Shown in pieces: positions 20,537 through 32,168 of a DNA stretch of 64,000 nt. A program made the position numbers and the translations under genes. Positions within the stretch are counted from its first letter, which is position 1; every line of letters begins with the position of its first letter. The notes below the pieces were generated by a model that worked only from the letters and a program-made list of their open reading frames with translations, made no database searches and was not told the origin of the DNA. Origin of the DNA: Salinicoccus sp. Bachu38 (lineage in GTDB: Bacteria > Bacillota > Bacilli > Staphylococcales > Salinicoccaceae); the NCBI RefSeq assembly GCF_038561955.2, contig NZ_CP138333.2, forward strand, positions 1,178,001-1,242,000, in the 5' to 3' direction.

Positions 20537-21535
20537 TCAACCGTTGTATTTCTGTACCACTTTTTCGAATATGTCATAGGAATGCTTCTGTGCGTCCGTA
20601 TCATATATATAGCTGACCGCCATGATCTCATCGGCATTATACTGGGTCTGGAACAGTCTGAGCTTATCAAGCACCGTCGCTTCCGAACCGAGCAGCGCAA
20701 CTGGGAAACGGCTTTCCACAATCTGTTTTTCCTGCTCCGTCCAGAGCGGCCCCATGTCATCGACCGGCGGCTGGAGTTTATTCCTGCCCCCGCGGACGAC
20801 ATTCAGTACGAACTGCGACATCGTCGTGGAGAGATACTTCGCCGCTTCATCCGTATCGGCACAGATGACGTTCAAGCAGGCGATCTTGTAGGGTGCATCG
20901 AGCTGGTCCGACGGCTCGAACTCCCTCTCGTATATCTTGAATGCTGCATCCATCTGATCCGGTGCAAAGTGTGCCGCAAAGGCATACGGCAGGCCGAGGC
21001 GTGCAGCGATATGTGCAGAGTCCGTCGATGACCCGAGAATATATAATGGAATGTTCGTACCCTGGCCGGGGAAGGCGACGACATGCGTCTTTTCATCAGA
21101 GAGGTATTTGCGGATGTCCTCGACTTCCGAGCCGAATGTATATACACCGTCGTGGTTGTTGCGTCTTATTGCTGCAGCTGTCCGCATGTCCGTACCCGGA
21201 GCGCGTCCAAGCCCGATGTCGAGCCGGTCTCCGAAGATGGCATGCATCGTGCCGAACTCCTCAGCCACGACAAGGGGGGAGTGGTTCGGCAGCATGACGC
21301 CGCCGCTTCCGACGCGTATATGCGCCGTATGCTGCAGTATGTGGTGGATGAGCTGCCGTGTCGCAGAGGATGCGATCGATGTAGTATTATGGTGCTCGGC
21401 CACCCAGTATCTGGCGTAGTCGGAGCCATCGGCATGCTGGGCAAGGTCCACCATGTCCTTGAATGCATCGCCGGCCTCCCTGCCCTCACGTACGGGCACG
21501 AGGTTCAGGATGGATGGTGTCAATTTCTTTGGCAT
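20537..21535 (-). CDS. Luciferase-like flavin-dependent monooxygenase
   Basis: The 332-residue protein belongs to the LLM class of flavin oxidoreductases, MsnO8-like group, which use reduced FMN and oxygen. Typical segments are the N-terminal SILNLVPVREG, YARYWVAEHHNTTSIASSA near residue 40, IRVGSGGVMLPNHSPLVVAEEFG and RLDIGLGRAPG near residue 108. It is a TIM-barrel protein without signal peptide. Substrate and role cannot be read from the sequence. GGAGGAATC lies before the ATG. It converges on thrB and diverges from iscS, and it has no evident functional link to either. Confidence 0.88.
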   Translation of the reverse strand: MPKKLTPSILNLVPVREGREAGDAFKDMVDLAQHADGSDYARYWVAEHHNTTSIASSATRQLIHHILQHTAHIRVGSGGVMLPNHSPLVVAEEFGTMHAIFGDRLDIGLGRAPGTDMRTAAAIRRNNHDGVYTFGSEVEDIRKYLSDEKTHVVAFPGQGTNIPLYILGSSTDSAHIAARLGLPYAFAAHFAPDQMDAAFKIYEREFEPSDQLDAPYKIACLNVICADTDEAAKYLSTTMSQFVLNVVRGGRNKLQPPVDDMGPLWTEQEKQIVESRFPVALLGSEATVLDKLRLFQTQYNADEIMAVSYIYDTDAQKHSYDIFEKVVQKYNG

Positions 21536-21681
21536 TTGTGATTCCTCCTATTCTGGGAACAATTATCGGCCATCCGGATTATTTTGTCTAATAAACGGTT
21601 TGGAAAGTATAAAAATTTACTATTCCATGTTAAAATTCTATATTGTATAATAAAGCTATTTGTAAAGTAGGGTGATCAACA

Positions 21682-22806
21682 GTGGAAGTGTATGCTGACT
21701 ATGCGGCAACCACTCCGGTGGACAGGGATATTCTAAAAAACATGATCGACAATGCGGATGAATTCGGAAATCCATCCAGCATCCATAAGGCGGGCAAGCG
21801 TGCCAAGGCACAGCTTGAGAAGGCGAGAAGGGATGTAGCTGGACTGCTCAATGCTTCCGCTCCTGAAATCATCTTCACAAGCGGTGCAACGGAGGCGAAC
21901 AACCTGGCAATCAGGGGGGTCATCGGACGCCATAAACGTCCGCATGTCATCACCACCGAGATTGAACACGCTTCCGTCCTCAATACGCATAAAGCCCTCG
22001 AGGCCGATGCCGAGATCACCTATATCCCTGCCGATGAGAGGGGTGTGGTGGACATGGGGTCATTGAAGCGTGCGCTCCGGGAGGACACTGCACTCGTATC
22101 CATCATGCTCGTCAACAATGAAACAGGTGTGATGCAGCCGATCTATGAAATCAAGGAGATGCTCTCAGGGTCTGAGGCGCTCCTCCATGTCGATGCGGTA
22201 CAGGCATTCGGCCATATGACGGTGGATGTGGAAGACCTCGGGGCGGATCTGCTGTCGCTCAGCGCCCATAAGCTGTACGGACCGAAAGGTGTGGGACTGC
22301 TCTACAAGGCGAAGGACGTCCGTCTTGATCCGGTGATCACAGGCGGCTCCCAGGAGCGGGACGCAAGAGGCGGTACCGAGAATGTCCTGTGGATACAGGC
22401 GATGTCGGAAGCGATGCAGAAGGCATCGGACGGGCTGACAAGACGGAGCATCAGGGAGATGCAGCTGAAGGAACTGCTGTTGAACACGCTCACGGCAGCC
22501 GAAATCCCGTTCGAGGTAAATGGAGATGTCAATCAGGCGGCGAGCCACATCATCAACATCCACTTCCCATGGACCGATGCGGAATTCCTGCTTACGGCAC
22601 TGGATATGGCAGACATCTACCTGTCGGCGGGCTCAGCATGCCACGCAGGCACCCTGGAGCCCTCCCATGTACTGGCATCGATGTATGGGGAAACGGACAG
22701 GAGCACAAAATCCATCCGCTTCAGCTTCTCATACATGATGACCGATGAGGAGATCGAAAGAATCGTTGCAGCACTGAAAGATATATATGAAAGACTGATG
22801 AATTGA
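21682..22806 (+). CDS. iscS: Cysteine desulfurase (IscS/NifS, YrvO type)
   Basis: This PLP enzyme removes sulfur from cysteine and passes it to MnmA for tRNA thiolation. The 374 residues show ATTPVDRD, GATEANNLAIRG, the histidine segment TTEIEHASVLN, the PLP lysine in LSLSAHKLYGPKGVG and the catalytic cysteine in LSAGSACHAGTLEPSH (near residue 320). The short loop around that cysteine is typical of the class working with a dedicated acceptor. The start is GTG with GGGTGAT upstream. mnmA begins 28 bases later, supporting a dedicated desulfurase-thiolase pair as in Bacillus YrvO-MnmA. Confidence 0.93.
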   Translation: MEVYADYAATTPVDRDILKNMIDNADEFGNPSSIHKAGKRAKAQLEKARRDVAGLLNASAPEIIFTSGATEANNLAIRGVIGRHKRPHVITTEIEHASVLNTHKALEADAEITYIPADERGVVDMGSLKRALREDTALVSIMLVNNETGVMQPIYEIKEMLSGSEALLHVDAVQAFGHMTVDVEDLGADLLSLSAHKLYGPKGVGLLYKAKDVRLDPVITGGSQERDARGGTENVLWIQAMSEAMQKASDGLTRRSIREMQLKELLLNTLTAAEIPFEVNGDVNQAASHIINIHFPWTDAEFLLTALDMADIYLSAGSACHAGTLEPSHVLASMYGETDRSTKSIRFSFSYMMTDEEIERIVAALKDIYERLMN

Positions 22807-22816
22807 TAAATTATAA

Positions 22817-23940
<1,124 letters not shown>

Positions 23941-23941
<1 letters not shown>

Positions 23942-24579
23942 TGGCGATCAAGTATGAACAGCTGATCAAAGAAGGACGGATCGAAGAGGCACTCGAGGAG
24001 ATCTTCAAGGAGATAGAAGCACATCCGGAAGAGGAGGCCCACTACATCAATGGTGGGAACCTTCTGCATCAGGCAGGCCGGGATGAGGAGGCCGAACGCT
24101 TCCTCCAGAAGGCGATCACGCTGAATCCAGGAAGTACAAGCGCCTACTACACGCTTGCCAACATCTACTACGATCGCGAGCGGTTCGAAGAGGCGGTGAG
24201 ACTCTATCTGCTCGCCTACAGCCGAAATCCCGAAGACGGGGATCTGAACTTCATGCTGGCGATGTCGCATGTCCACCTCAATGATGCAGAGCGGGCGCTG
24301 CAGTTCTTTGAAGCTGCCCGCAAGGCGAAGCCGGAAGATCTGGAGGTCACTTTCCAGTATGGCTTGCTGTGCTGCCAGATCGGCCTGTATAATCCGGCCG
24401 ACAAGCTGCTTGGGGAAGTGGTCCGAAAAGAGGATAATGCTGACGCCGAGTACAATATGGGGCTTCTGAAGCTGATGAAGGATGACGACCAGGCACAGGC
24501 ACTCGTGCATTTCCACCGGGCTGTCGACATCCAGGCAGACCATCATCTCGCCCACAATGCCATCAGTAAACTCAAATAA
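23941..24579 (+). CDS. Tetratricopeptide repeat protein (YrrB-like)
   Basis: The 212-residue soluble protein is built almost entirely of TPR helix pairs: repeats with the pattern A-x-x-x-F or A-x-x-x-Y-x-x-A (for example NPGSTSAYYTLANIYYDRERF, shown in part, near residue 62). At least five repeats can be counted. TPR proteins act as scaffolds; no catalytic motif is seen. The place between mnmA and recD2 is that of Bacillus subtilis yrrB, whose role is unknown to me. Its start overlaps the mnmA stop (TAATG). Confidence 0.85.
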
Positions 24580-24612
24580 GAAGACAGCAAGCGTCAGGGA
24601 CGGTGATCTCAG

Positions 24613-26979
24613 TTGGCACAATCAACAATCTATGACGATACGTATATCGTCGGTGAAGTGGAGCGCGTCATTTTCCTCAGTGAACAGACGCGCTTTACTG
24701 TACTCAAAGTATTGATAAATGAAACAAATACCCACTTCAGTGATGAAGTGATCGTCACCGGCTACTTCCATGCGATTGCAGAAGGGGAAACCTACCGCTT
24801 CTCCGGCAAGGTGACAAAGCATGCACGCTTCGGTGAGCAGTTCAGTGCGGAAACATTCAGGAAGGAGCAGCCGACTACAGTGCGCGGCGTCATCCAGTAC
24901 CTGTCCGGAGATACATTTCCCGGCATCGGTGAAAAGACCGCCAAAAAGATCGTCGAAACACTCGGAGTCGATGCCCTGAAGAAGATTGCGGACGACCGTT
25001 CGGCGCTGAATGCGGTCGAAGGGCTCACCGCGAAGAAGCGGGAGATGATCCATCACCGCATCCTTGAGAACAGCCAGACCGAAAGGCTCGTCATCAAGCT
25101 TACCGAGCTCGGATTCGGTGCGCGCATGAGTGCGAAGATATTGAAGACCTACCAGGATCAGGCGCTCCATGTGATAGAGAAGGATCCATACAGGCTGGTC
25201 ATGGACATCGAAGGTGTCGGTTTCCAGACGGCAGATCGCATCGCCCATACAGCCGGCATCGCCCGCAACGACGAGAGCCGCCTTGAGGCGGGCATCATGT
25301 ATATCATGGAAGGCATCGTCATGTCGGACGGCCACACCTATATGGGCCACGACGAACTGATCGATCTGGCAGACGACCTGCTGAACCAGGATGACCAGGA
25401 ATATTTCACCAGGGAGGACATCAGCCGGACGATCGATTCACTTTCCGACAGCGACAAGCTGGTCCAATATGAAAACCGCCTGTACATCCCTTCGCTGTTC
25501 TATTCCGAATACAAATCCTCCGAGCAGATCTACAGGATGATGAATGACCGGACCGATGTCCCGGTCAGTGAAGAGAAGGCGGGGGAAGTCATCAGCGAAG
25601 TGGGAGAACGGTTCGACATTCACTACAATGCCAAACAGAAGTCCGCGATGATCGCTGCCCTGACGGAGAAGATCTCCATCATTACAGGCGGTCCCGGGAC
25701 GGGCAAGACGACCATCGTCAAAGGCATCATCAAGGCCTACCATGAACTCCATGATCTGAAGGACCACGATGAGTATGACGGGGATGAATATCCGATAAAA
25801 CTCGTCGCCCCGACGGGACGGGCATCAAAGCGTCTGAGCGAGACCGCCGGCATTCCCGCCTCCACGATCCACCGGATGATCGGATGGGGGATGGATACGG
25901 AAAAGGATGAAATGATCGATGCCGAAATCGATGCCGATCTGATTATCATCGACGAGATGTCCATGGTCGACACGTGGCTCTTCTACCAGCTGATGCGCAA
26001 TGTGAAGCCCTACACGAACCTTGTGTTCGTCGGGGACAGGGATCAGCTTCCCTCGGTCGGCCCCGGAACGGTCTTCAAGGATCTGATAGAGTCTGAGATC
26101 ATTCCCGTGACCGAACTCGACACGATCTACCGCCAGGGGGAAGGCTCCTCCATCATCCGCCTCGCGCATGAGATCAAGGAGCAGAAAAGGATGGACATCA
26201 CCGAGAAGTTCAAGGACCGGCTGTTCATTCCGGCAAGGGTGAACCAGATTCCCGACCTCGTGGATAATGTAGTCAACAAGGCCGTGGCCAAGGGATATGA
26301 CATGCGGGACATCCAGGTGCTGGCCCCGATCTACAAGGGGGATGCAGGCATCCTGAAGCTCAACCAGATCCTCCAGTCGATCCTGAACCCCGAAGAGGAG
26401 GACAAGAACGAAATCGCCTTCGGGGATGTCATCTTCAGGGAGGGCGACAAGGTCATCCAGCTCGTCAACCGTGCAGAGGACAACATCTTCAACGGTGACT
26501 CCGGCGTCATCGAATCGATCCTCTTCAAGGATGGGGACGGGGCCGAGAAGGACACCATCATGGTCGACTACGACGGCATCCATATCGCCTATGAACGGAA
26601 GGAGCTGACGGAACTCTCGCATGCATACTGCACCAGCATCCACAAGGCGCAGGGGAGCGAGTATCCGATCGTCATCATGCCGGTGGTCAGGAGCTACCGC
26701 CACATGCTGATGAAGAATATCGTCTATACCGGCATCACACGTGCGAAGGAGTCGCTGATACTGTGCGGCGATGCGGAGGCATTCTATGAATCGCTGGAGA
26801 AGGAGGGCATCCAGCGCCGTACGTCACTCTACGAAATGATCCGCCTGCTCTTCGGCAAGGCGTCTGAATCGGAGGCGGCAAAGGCTGGGGAGCCCCCCGA
26901 AGCCCTCACCGAGGATACGATGTTCGAGATTCCGGCGATGATCAATATGGACGGGGTCACGCCATACGATTTCATTTGA
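24613..26979 (+). CDS. recD2: RecD2-type ATP-dependent 5'-3' DNA helicase
   Basis: RecD2 is a RecBC-independent SF1B helicase involved in repair and fork maintenance. The 788 residues have the N-terminal OB-like and helix-hairpin-helix region (FPGIGEKTAKKIV near residue 103; DIEGVGFQTADRIA near 200), Walker A (GGPGTGKTTIV, near 362), motif II (LIIIDEMSMVD), motif III (VGDRDQLPSVGPG) and motif VI (VYTGITRAKESLILCG). The start is TTG after an ACGGTGAT site. The stop overlaps the -35 box of the alaS leader promoter. Confidence 0.93.
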   Translation: MAQSTIYDDTYIVGEVERVIFLSEQTRFTVLKVLINETNTHFSDEVIVTGYFHAIAEGETYRFSGKVTKHARFGEQFSAETFRKEQPTTVRGVIQYLSGDTFPGIGEKTAKKIVETLGVDALKKIADDRSALNAVEGLTAKKREMIHHRILENSQTERLVIKLTELGFGARMSAKILKTYQDQALHVIEKDPYRLVMDIEGVGFQTADRIAHTAGIARNDESRLEAGIMYIMEGIVMSDGHTYMGHDELIDLADDLLNQDDQEYFTREDISRTIDSLSDSDKLVQYENRLYIPSLFYSEYKSSEQIYRMMNDRTDVPVSEEKAGEVISEVGERFDIHYNAKQKSAMIAALTEKISIITGGPGTGKTTIVKGIIKAYHELHDLKDHDEYDGDEYPIKLVAPTGRASKRLSETAGIPASTIHRMIGWGMDTEKDEMIDAEIDADLIIIDEMSMVDTWLFYQLMRNVKPYTNLVFVGDRDQLPSVGPGTVFKDLIESEIIPVTELDTIYRQGEGSSIIRLAHEIKEQKRMDITEKFKDRLFIPARVNQIPDLVDNVVNKAVAKGYDMRDIQVLAPIYKGDAGILKLNQILQSILNPEEEDKNEIAFGDVIFREGDKVIQLVNRAEDNIFNGDSGVIESILFKDGDGAEKDTIMVDYDGIHIAYERKELTELSHAYCTSIHKAQGSEYPIVIMPVVRSYRHMLMKNIVYTGITRAKESLILCGDAEAFYESLEKEGIQRRTSLYEMIRLLFGKASESEAAKAGEPPEALTEDTMFEIPAMINMDGVTPYDFI

Positions 26980-27004
26980 CATATCGGATGAATATTTCTA
27001 TAAT
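26976..27004 (+). promoter_or_regulatory. Consensus sigma-A promoter for the alaS leader
   Basis: TTGACA, 17 bases and TATAAT form a perfect-consensus promoter. The -35 box covers the recD2 stop codon. Confidence 0.88.
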
Positions 27005-27011
27005 CAAAACA

Positions 27012-27203
27012 AGTTTGATAAAGACGGAATTCTGAGTGTGGGCATGCGCTGTATAGAGACATTGTGGCTGGTGGAAACAATGACGCATCCCTTCACGTGC
27101 TGCTTTCCGTCCAGGTGAATACTCTTTGAGTGATGACTACGGTCATAACTTGGGTGGTACCGCGGTCCAGATCGTCCCATACATTTTGGGAGGGTCTTTT
27201 TTT
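27012..27203 (+). promoter_or_regulatory. T-box riboswitch leader of alaS
   Basis: The leader has a stem I built from GACGGAA (about 27023) and TTTCCGTC (about 27104), an upper stem GGCATGCG/CGCATCC, the conserved T-box TGGGTGGTACCGCG at 27151-27164 and a terminator at 27170-27203 ending in TTTTTTT. The 3-prime side of the specifier loop contains GCT at 27099-27101, an alanine codon that fits the gene downstream. Uncharged tRNA-Ala should prevent termination and raise alaS expression. Confidence 0.92.
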
Positions 27204-27231
27204 ATTTTTCAAAAACTGAGGAGTGAGAGTA

Positions 27232-29859
27232 ATGAAGCAATTGACAGGCAATGAGATAAGGGAGCTGTTCATCAGCTATTTCAGAACACAGGGGCACATG
27301 GTGGAACCGAGTGCACCGCTCGTCCCGATCGATGACGATTCACTGCTGTGGATCAACTCGGGTGTGGCAACGCTGAAGAAGTATTTCGACGGCCGGGTCA
27401 TCCCGGACAATCCGAAGATCGTCAATGCGCAGAAGGCGATCCGTACCAACGATATAGAAAACGTCGGGTTTACAGCACGCCACCACACATTCTTCGAAAT
27501 GCTCGGAAACTTCTCCATCGGGGACTATTTCAAGGAAGGGGCAATCAGGTATGCCTGGGATTTCCTGACCAGCAGTGACTGGATCGGGTTTGACGAAGAT
27601 CTGCTCTATGTAACCATACACCCGGAGGATGAGGATGCCTACAACATCTGGAGGGATGTCATCGGACTTTCCCCCGAACGCATCATCCGCATCGAAGGGA
27701 ACTTCTGGGATATCGGTGAGGGCCCATGCGGACCGAACAGCGAGATCTTCTATGACCGTGGTCCGGAATTCGAATTCGACACACCGGCCGAGGAGATGTA
27801 TCCGGGCGGGGAAAACGAAAGGTACCTCGAAATATGGAATCTGGTGTTCAGTGAATTCAACCATAACAAGGATGGTTCATATACACCGCTGCCGAAGAAG
27901 AACATCGATACCGGCATGGGGCTCGAGCGCATGGCGAGCATCACGCAGGAAGTGCCGACGAACTTCGACACGGACCTGTTCACACCGATCCTCTCCCGTA
28001 TCGAGAAGATCAGCGGCAAGAAATATGGGCAGAATGAAAATACGGATGTCGCCTTCAAGGTCATCAGCGATCATATCCGTACTGTGAGCTTTGCGGTCGC
28101 CGACGGGGCACTGCCTTCGAACGAGGGGCGGGGATACGTCCTCAGAAGGCTGATCCGCCGTGCAGTACGGTTCAGCAAGGAACTCGACATCGAGCGCGCA
28201 TTCATGTATGAGCTTGCAGACCCCGTGGCGGAAGTCATGCATGGCTTCTACCCAAATGTCACAGAACGCCTCTCCTTCATCCGCGACGTCATCCAGAAGG
28301 AGGAGGAGCGGTTCCTGGCCACACTCGATGAAGGCATCCAGATATATGAGCAGGTCCGGGAGAAGGCGAAGTCGGGGGAAGGTGTCATCAGTGGCCATGA
28401 TGCATTCAGACTCTACGACACATACGGCTTCCCCTATGAGCTGACGAAGGAATATGCCGGAAACGACGGGCTTGAAGTCGATGAGGAAGGATTCATCGAG
28501 GAGATGAAGCAGCAGCGGGAGCGTGCGAGGAACGCAAGAAAATCGGGCGAATCCATGCAGGTGCAGTCCGAAACGCTTGCCGGCCTTACGGAACAGAGCG
28601 AATTCACCGGCTACGATTCCCTCAGGGAGGCAGGCCGCCTGCTCTATATCATCCAGGAGGACCAGACGGTCGAGAGCGCCACGGAAGGATCGGTGGAGCT
28701 GATCTTCGACAGGACGCCTTTCTATGCCATAAGCGGCGGCCAGGTTGCAGATAAGGGCCGCATCTCGAACGGTGATGCAGAGCTTCAGGTCGAGTCGGTA
28801 TACCGTGCACCGAATGGACAGAATGTCCATGTCGCCCGCATCGAGTCCGGCACTGTCAAAGCCGGGGAAACATTCACCCTGGATGTGCTTAAGGACAGCC
28901 GCGACTTCATCACCAAGAACCATACGGCGACGCACTTGCTCCATCAGGCGCTCAAGGATGTTCTCGGCGACCATGTCAACCAGGCAGGGTCCCTCGTCGA
29001 GAAAGAACGTCTGCGCTTCGACTTCTCCCACCTCGAAGGTCTTACAGGTGAAGAGATCGAAAGGATCGAAGCGATCGTCAACGAAAAGATCTACAGCAAT
29101 ATGAACGTTCAGATCTCTGAAATGCCGATTGAGCAGGCAAAGGAGAAGGGTGCGATGGCGCTGTTTGGTGAGAAATACGGTGATGGCGTCCGCGTGGTGG
29201 ACATCGACCAGTATTCGGTTGAGCTGTGCGGCGGCATCCATGTCAGGAATACAGGAGAGATCGGGCTGTTCAAGATAGTATCCGAAACAGGCATCGGTGC
29301 CGGAGTACGCAGGATCGAAGCCGTGACGAGCCGCTACGCCGTCAGTGTCTACAAGGAGAAGGAAGCGCTGATCGCATCCATCTCGGGGCGCCTGAAAGTC
29401 AAGGAGAACCAGGTGGAAAAGCGTATCGAATCGCTGCTTGACGAGAACCGGACGCTGCAGCAGAAGCTCAAGGATCTCCAGGAATCCAGGCAGGATGAAA
29501 AGCTGGCGGATGTTACAGGCGACATCAAGGATATCAGCGGCGTCCGCGTACTCTCGAAAGAGGTTTCAGCGGATGATGCGAAGGAACTGCGCGAAACGAT
29601 GGACCGCATAAAATCCCGGGCGCAGGATACGATCATCGCCCTCGGGTCCGTGAATGAAGGCAAGGTATCACTCGTGGTCACGGTTCCGAAAGAGCTGACA
29701 GGCAGATTCAAGGCCGGCGAAATCATGAAGGGCATGGCGTCCACCGTGGAGGGCAAAGGCGGCGGCAGGCCAGATATGGCACAGGGTGGCGGCACGGCAC
29801 CCGAGAATATAACAAATGCATTACAATTTGTTGAAGACTACATTAAAAGTGCTCAATAA
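27232..29859 (+). CDS. alaS: Alanine--tRNA ligase
   Basis: AlaS charges tRNA-Ala and edits mischarged Ser and Gly. The 875 residues show class II motifs at the N-terminus ([43 protein letters not shown]), a DHHA-type editing domain with zinc ligands [11 protein letters not shown] and [13 protein letters not shown], and a C-terminal coiled-coil plus DHHA1 domain ([12 protein letters not shown]). ATG 27232 has GAGGAGTGAG upstream; a GTG 9 bases earlier is out of place relative to that site. It is controlled by the T-box leader. Confidence 0.97.
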   Translation: MKQLTGNEIRELFISYFRTQGHMVEPSAPLVPIDDDSLLWINSGVATLKKYFDGRVIPDNPKIVNAQKAIRTNDIENVGFTARHHTFFEMLGNFSIGDYFKEGAIRYAWDFLTSSDWIGFDEDLLYVTIHPEDEDAYNIWRDVIGLSPERIIRIEGNFWDIGEGPCGPNSEIFYDRGPEFEFDTPAEEMYPGGENERYLEIWNLVFSEFNHNKDGSYTPLPKKNIDTGMGLERMASITQEVPTNFDTDLFTPILSRIEKISGKKYGQNENTDVAFKVISDHIRTVSFAVADGALPSNEGRGYVLRRLIRRAVRFSKELDIERAFMYELADPVAEVMHGFYPNVTERLSFIRDVIQKEEERFLATLDEGIQIYEQVREKAKSGEGVISGHDAFRLYDTYGFPYELTKEYAGNDGLEVDEEGFIEEMKQQRERARNARKSGESMQVQSETLAGLTEQSEFTGYDSLREAGRLLYIIQEDQTVESATEGSVELIFDRTPFYAISGGQVADKGRISNGDAELQVESVYRAPNGQNVHVARIESGTVKAGETFTLDVLKDSRDFITKNHTATHLLHQALKDVLGDHVNQAGSLVEKERLRFDFSHLEGLTGEEIERIEAIVNEKIYSNMNVQISEMPIEQAKEKGAMALFGEKYGDGVRVVDIDQYSVELCGGIHVRNTGEIGLFKIVSETGIGAGVRRIEAVTSRYAVSVYKEKEALIASISGRLKVKENQVEKRIESLLDENRTLQQKLKDLQESRQDEKLADVTGDIKDISGVRVLSKEVSADDAKELRETMDRIKSRAQDTIIALGSVNEGKVSLVVTVPKELTGRFKAGEIMKGMASTVEGKGGGRPDMAQGGGTAPENITNALQFVEDYIKSAQ

Positions 29860-29914
29860 AAGGCCATCAATGATATAATGGATGGAAATGCAAGCAAGGA
29901 TGGGAGTGCTGAAT

Positions 29915-30178
29915 TTGAATCAATTTGACGAAACGATGAAGTTTAATGTGGATGAAACAAAAGCACATAATGTGAAGGAGATCATGACCACTGTCTATAG
30001 TACGCTGGAAGAGCGTGGATACAACCCCATAAACCAGATCGTCGGCTATCTGCAGAGTGGCGACCCTGCATATATTCCGCGTCATAATGAAGCGAGAAAC
30101 CGCATTCGCCACATCGATCGGGACGAGATCATGGAAGTGCTTGTAAGGACATACATCGAGAAGGAAATCCATGAATAG
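29915..30178 (+). CDS. ireB: IreB-family regulatory protein (YrzL, UPF0297)
   Basis: The 87-residue protein is a member of the IreB/YrzL family; in Enterococcus IreB is a substrate of a PASTA kinase and affects cephalosporin tolerance. The family core [23 protein letters not shown] (shown only in part here: [18 protein letters not shown]) is clear. TTG 29915 is chosen because GGGAGTG lies 6 bases upstream and the protein then starts [10 protein letters not shown], like relatives; upstream ATGs at 29882 and 29900 would add up to 11 unusual residues. It overlaps ruvX by 8 bases. Function in this organism is inferred from family only. Confidence 0.9.
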   Translation: MNQFDETMKFNVDETKAHNVKEIMTTVYSTLEERGYNPINQIVGYLQSGDPAYIPRHNEARNRIRHIDRDEIMEVLVRTYIEKEIHE

Positions 30179-30602
30179 GGTACTGGGACTGGATGTAGGC
30201 ACCAAAACGGTCGGCATTGCACTGAGCGATGCACTGGGATGGACAGCACAAGGGCTGACGACACTGAAGATCAACTATCACGAAGAAGTATACGGCATTG
30301 AAGAGGTGGCCCGGATTGTGGAAGAGAACAATGTCTCCACAATCATCGTCGGCCTTCCCAAAAACATGAACAACTCTGTCGGAGAGAGCGGCGACAGATC
30401 CATCCACTATAGTAAATTGCTTGAAAAGAAACTGCCAGATGTTAAAATAATATTATGGGACGAGCGTCTCAGCACCATCGGTGCAGAGAGATCGCTCCTT
30501 GAAGCGGACCTCTCCCGAAAAAAACGAAAAGCTGTAATCGATAAAATGGCCGCAGTATTCATACTGCAGGGCTATCTCGATAATCCAGTTAAAGGAGACT
30601 GA
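30171..30602 (+). CDS. ruvX: Putative Holliday junction resolvase RuvX/YqgF
   Basis: The 143-residue protein has the RNase H-like fold of the YqgF family: [19 protein letters not shown] at the start with the first acidic residue, [17 protein letters not shown] in the middle, and [11 protein letters not shown] and [13 protein letters not shown] at the end. The family is linked to Holliday junction resolution and to 16S rRNA maturation; the sequence does not decide between the two. It overlaps ireB and is followed at 3 bases by yrzB. Confidence 0.93.
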   Translation: MNRVLGLDVGTKTVGIALSDALGWTAQGLTTLKINYHEEVYGIEEVARIVEENNVSTIIVGLPKNMNNSVGESGDRSIHYSKLLEKKLPDVKIILWDERLSTIGAERSLLEADLSRKKRKAVIDKMAAVFILQGYLDNPVKGD

Positions 30603-30605
30603 ATT

Positions 30606-30911
30606 ATGAGTCAGGAAGAAATGGATTTCAACATGGAAGAAGAACTTCTTACACTGTACGATGAGGAAGGCAACGAGGTCCTCTATCGCAAGATGCTCGA
30701 ATTTCATCATCCCGAGTTCAATAAGGATTATGTGATTCTTGCTGAAGAAGGCAACTTCTCCAATGACGATGAAGAAATTGAACTCATCCCGATGATCAAC
30801 ATGCCGGATGAAGATGGCGAAGGCGGCAAGTTCATGCCTGTTGAAACGGATGAGGAATGGGATATGATTGAAGAAGTGGTAAATACTCGCATGGACGAAC
30901 CAGAAGAGTAG
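30606..30911 (+). CDS. DUF1292 family protein (YrzB)
   Basis: The 101-residue, very acidic protein matches the DUF1292/YrzB family ([40 protein letters not shown]-like C-terminus [15 protein letters not shown]). No enzyme motif is seen and the function is unknown. The ireB-ruvX-yrzB order is conserved in Bacillales. A terminator follows 22 bases after the stop. Confidence 0.9.
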   Translation: MSQEEMDFNMEEELLTLYDEEGNEVLYRKMLEFHHPEFNKDYVILAEEGNFSNDDEEIELIPMINMPDEDGEGGKFMPVETDEEWDMIEEVVNTRMDEPEE

Positions 30912-30932
30912 ATCTTTTTCAGTTAATAAGAA

Positions 30933-30964
30933 TGGCTTCCAATCGATATTGGAAGCTATTTTTG
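30933..30964 (+). terminator. Intrinsic terminator after yrzB
   Basis: An 11-bp stem (GGCTTCCAAT with its complement) with loop CGAT is followed by TATTTTTG. Confidence 0.8.
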
Positions 30965-30979
30965 AGATAGGAGTCATAT

Positions 30980-32107
30980 ATGAGTAAATACGAGGATATA
31001 AAATTTTCAAAGAATGTTTCATCCTACCTTTCGTTATTCGTAATTGCTGCTCTGGCTGTCATCTTCATCGTTGTCGCATTCTTCATCTACATGTACATCA
31101 AATCGGGTTCCGAACCGCTGGACCCGAATTCGACAGAGGTGAAGGAAGTGACGATAGAACAGGGGTCTTCAGCGGACATGATCGGTGACCAGCTGGAAAA
31201 CGAGGGAATCATCAGAAACGGCACCATGTTCGAATACTTCCTCAAGTTGAACAGCATCACAAACTATCATGCGGGAAACTATGAACTTTCGCCGTCCATG
31301 GACTTTGAACAGATCGCCAAAACGCTCGAAACGGGCAGAATCTATCAGGAAGTGCTCCATAGGCTGACTATACCCGAAGGGTACGCCATTGAACAGATTG
31401 CCGAACAGGCGGATGAACAGCTGCCGATAGTCGGCGACCGCTTTCTGGAGCTGATGCAGGATGAAGATTTCATCAATACCCTGATCGAGGAATATCCGGA
31501 GATGCTTTCAGAGGAGATACTGGCCGATGACATCAAGTATCCGCTTGAAGGCTACCTGTACCCTGCAACCTATGACATCACGGAAGAGGAGCCTGACATC
31601 GAAGCACTCGTCAGACAGATGCTCGATGCGACGAGAAGCAACAGCTACAGCGTCTTCCAGTCAAGCAACGGCTATTCGATCGATTTTGAAGGGGAGTCGA
31701 GGGATCTTTCCTTCCATGAATTCCTGACACTATCGTCATTGGTCGAGAAGGAGGCGACGTCACTTGCAGACCGCTCCAAGATAGCAAGCGTCTTCCTGAA
31801 CAGGATGTCCGAAAATCCAAGCATGCCGCTCCAGACGGACCCGACCGTACTGTATGCGCTCGGAGAGCACCAGGAACGGACGCTTTTTGAAGACCTGGAG
31901 GTGGAGGACCCATATAACACCTATGTCAACACGGGGTTGCCTCCGGGACCGATTGCTTCTCCGGGGATGGAGTCCGTACAGAGTACCATGAACCCATCCA
32001 ACACCGACTACTATTATTTCCTTGCGGATAGCGAAGGCAACAACCATTTTGCCGAGACTTTCGAGGAACACGTTGAAAACCGTGAGCAGTATATTAATAA
32101 CCAGTAA
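30980..32107 (+). CDS. mltG: Endolytic murein transglycosylase MltG (YceG-like)
   Basis: MltG cuts nascent glycan strands and is thought to set their length. The 375-residue protein has a short cytoplasmic N-terminus, one membrane helix (about residues 16-40), a LysM-like region and the YceG catalytic domain. The motifs LSSLVEKEATSLADRSKIASVF (near residue 250; catalytic Glu in VEKEA), LQTDPTVLYALG and YNTYVNTGLPPGPIASPG are clear. AGGAG lies before the ATG. Confidence 0.94.
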   Translation: MSKYEDIKFSKNVSSYLSLFVIAALAVIFIVVAFFIYMYIKSGSEPLDPNSTEVKEVTIEQGSSADMIGDQLENEGIIRNGTMFEYFLKLNSITNYHAGNYELSPSMDFEQIAKTLETGRIYQEVLHRLTIPEGYAIEQIAEQADEQLPIVGDRFLELMQDEDFINTLIEEYPEMLSEEILADDIKYPLEGYLYPATYDITEEEPDIEALVRQMLDATRSNSYSVFQSSNGYSIDFEGESRDLSFHEFLTLSSLVEKEATSLADRSKIASVFLNRMSENPSMPLQTDPTVLYALGEHQERTLFEDLEVEDPYNTYVNTGLPPGPIASPGMESVQSTMNPSNTDYYYFLADSEGNNHFAETFEEHVENREQYINNQ

Positions 32108-32168
32108 AGAGAAAATTCACCTTTTCAAGCAAAATGATTTGTGCTACTATGAATTGTGATAAACAAAG

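Noticed and set aside
27877-29241. A 454-codon open frame on the minus strand inside alaS
   Set aside because: It lies wholly antisense to a clear alaS gene, has no ribosome binding site or known motif, and is explained by G+C-rich third positions that avoid stop codons on the opposite strand.
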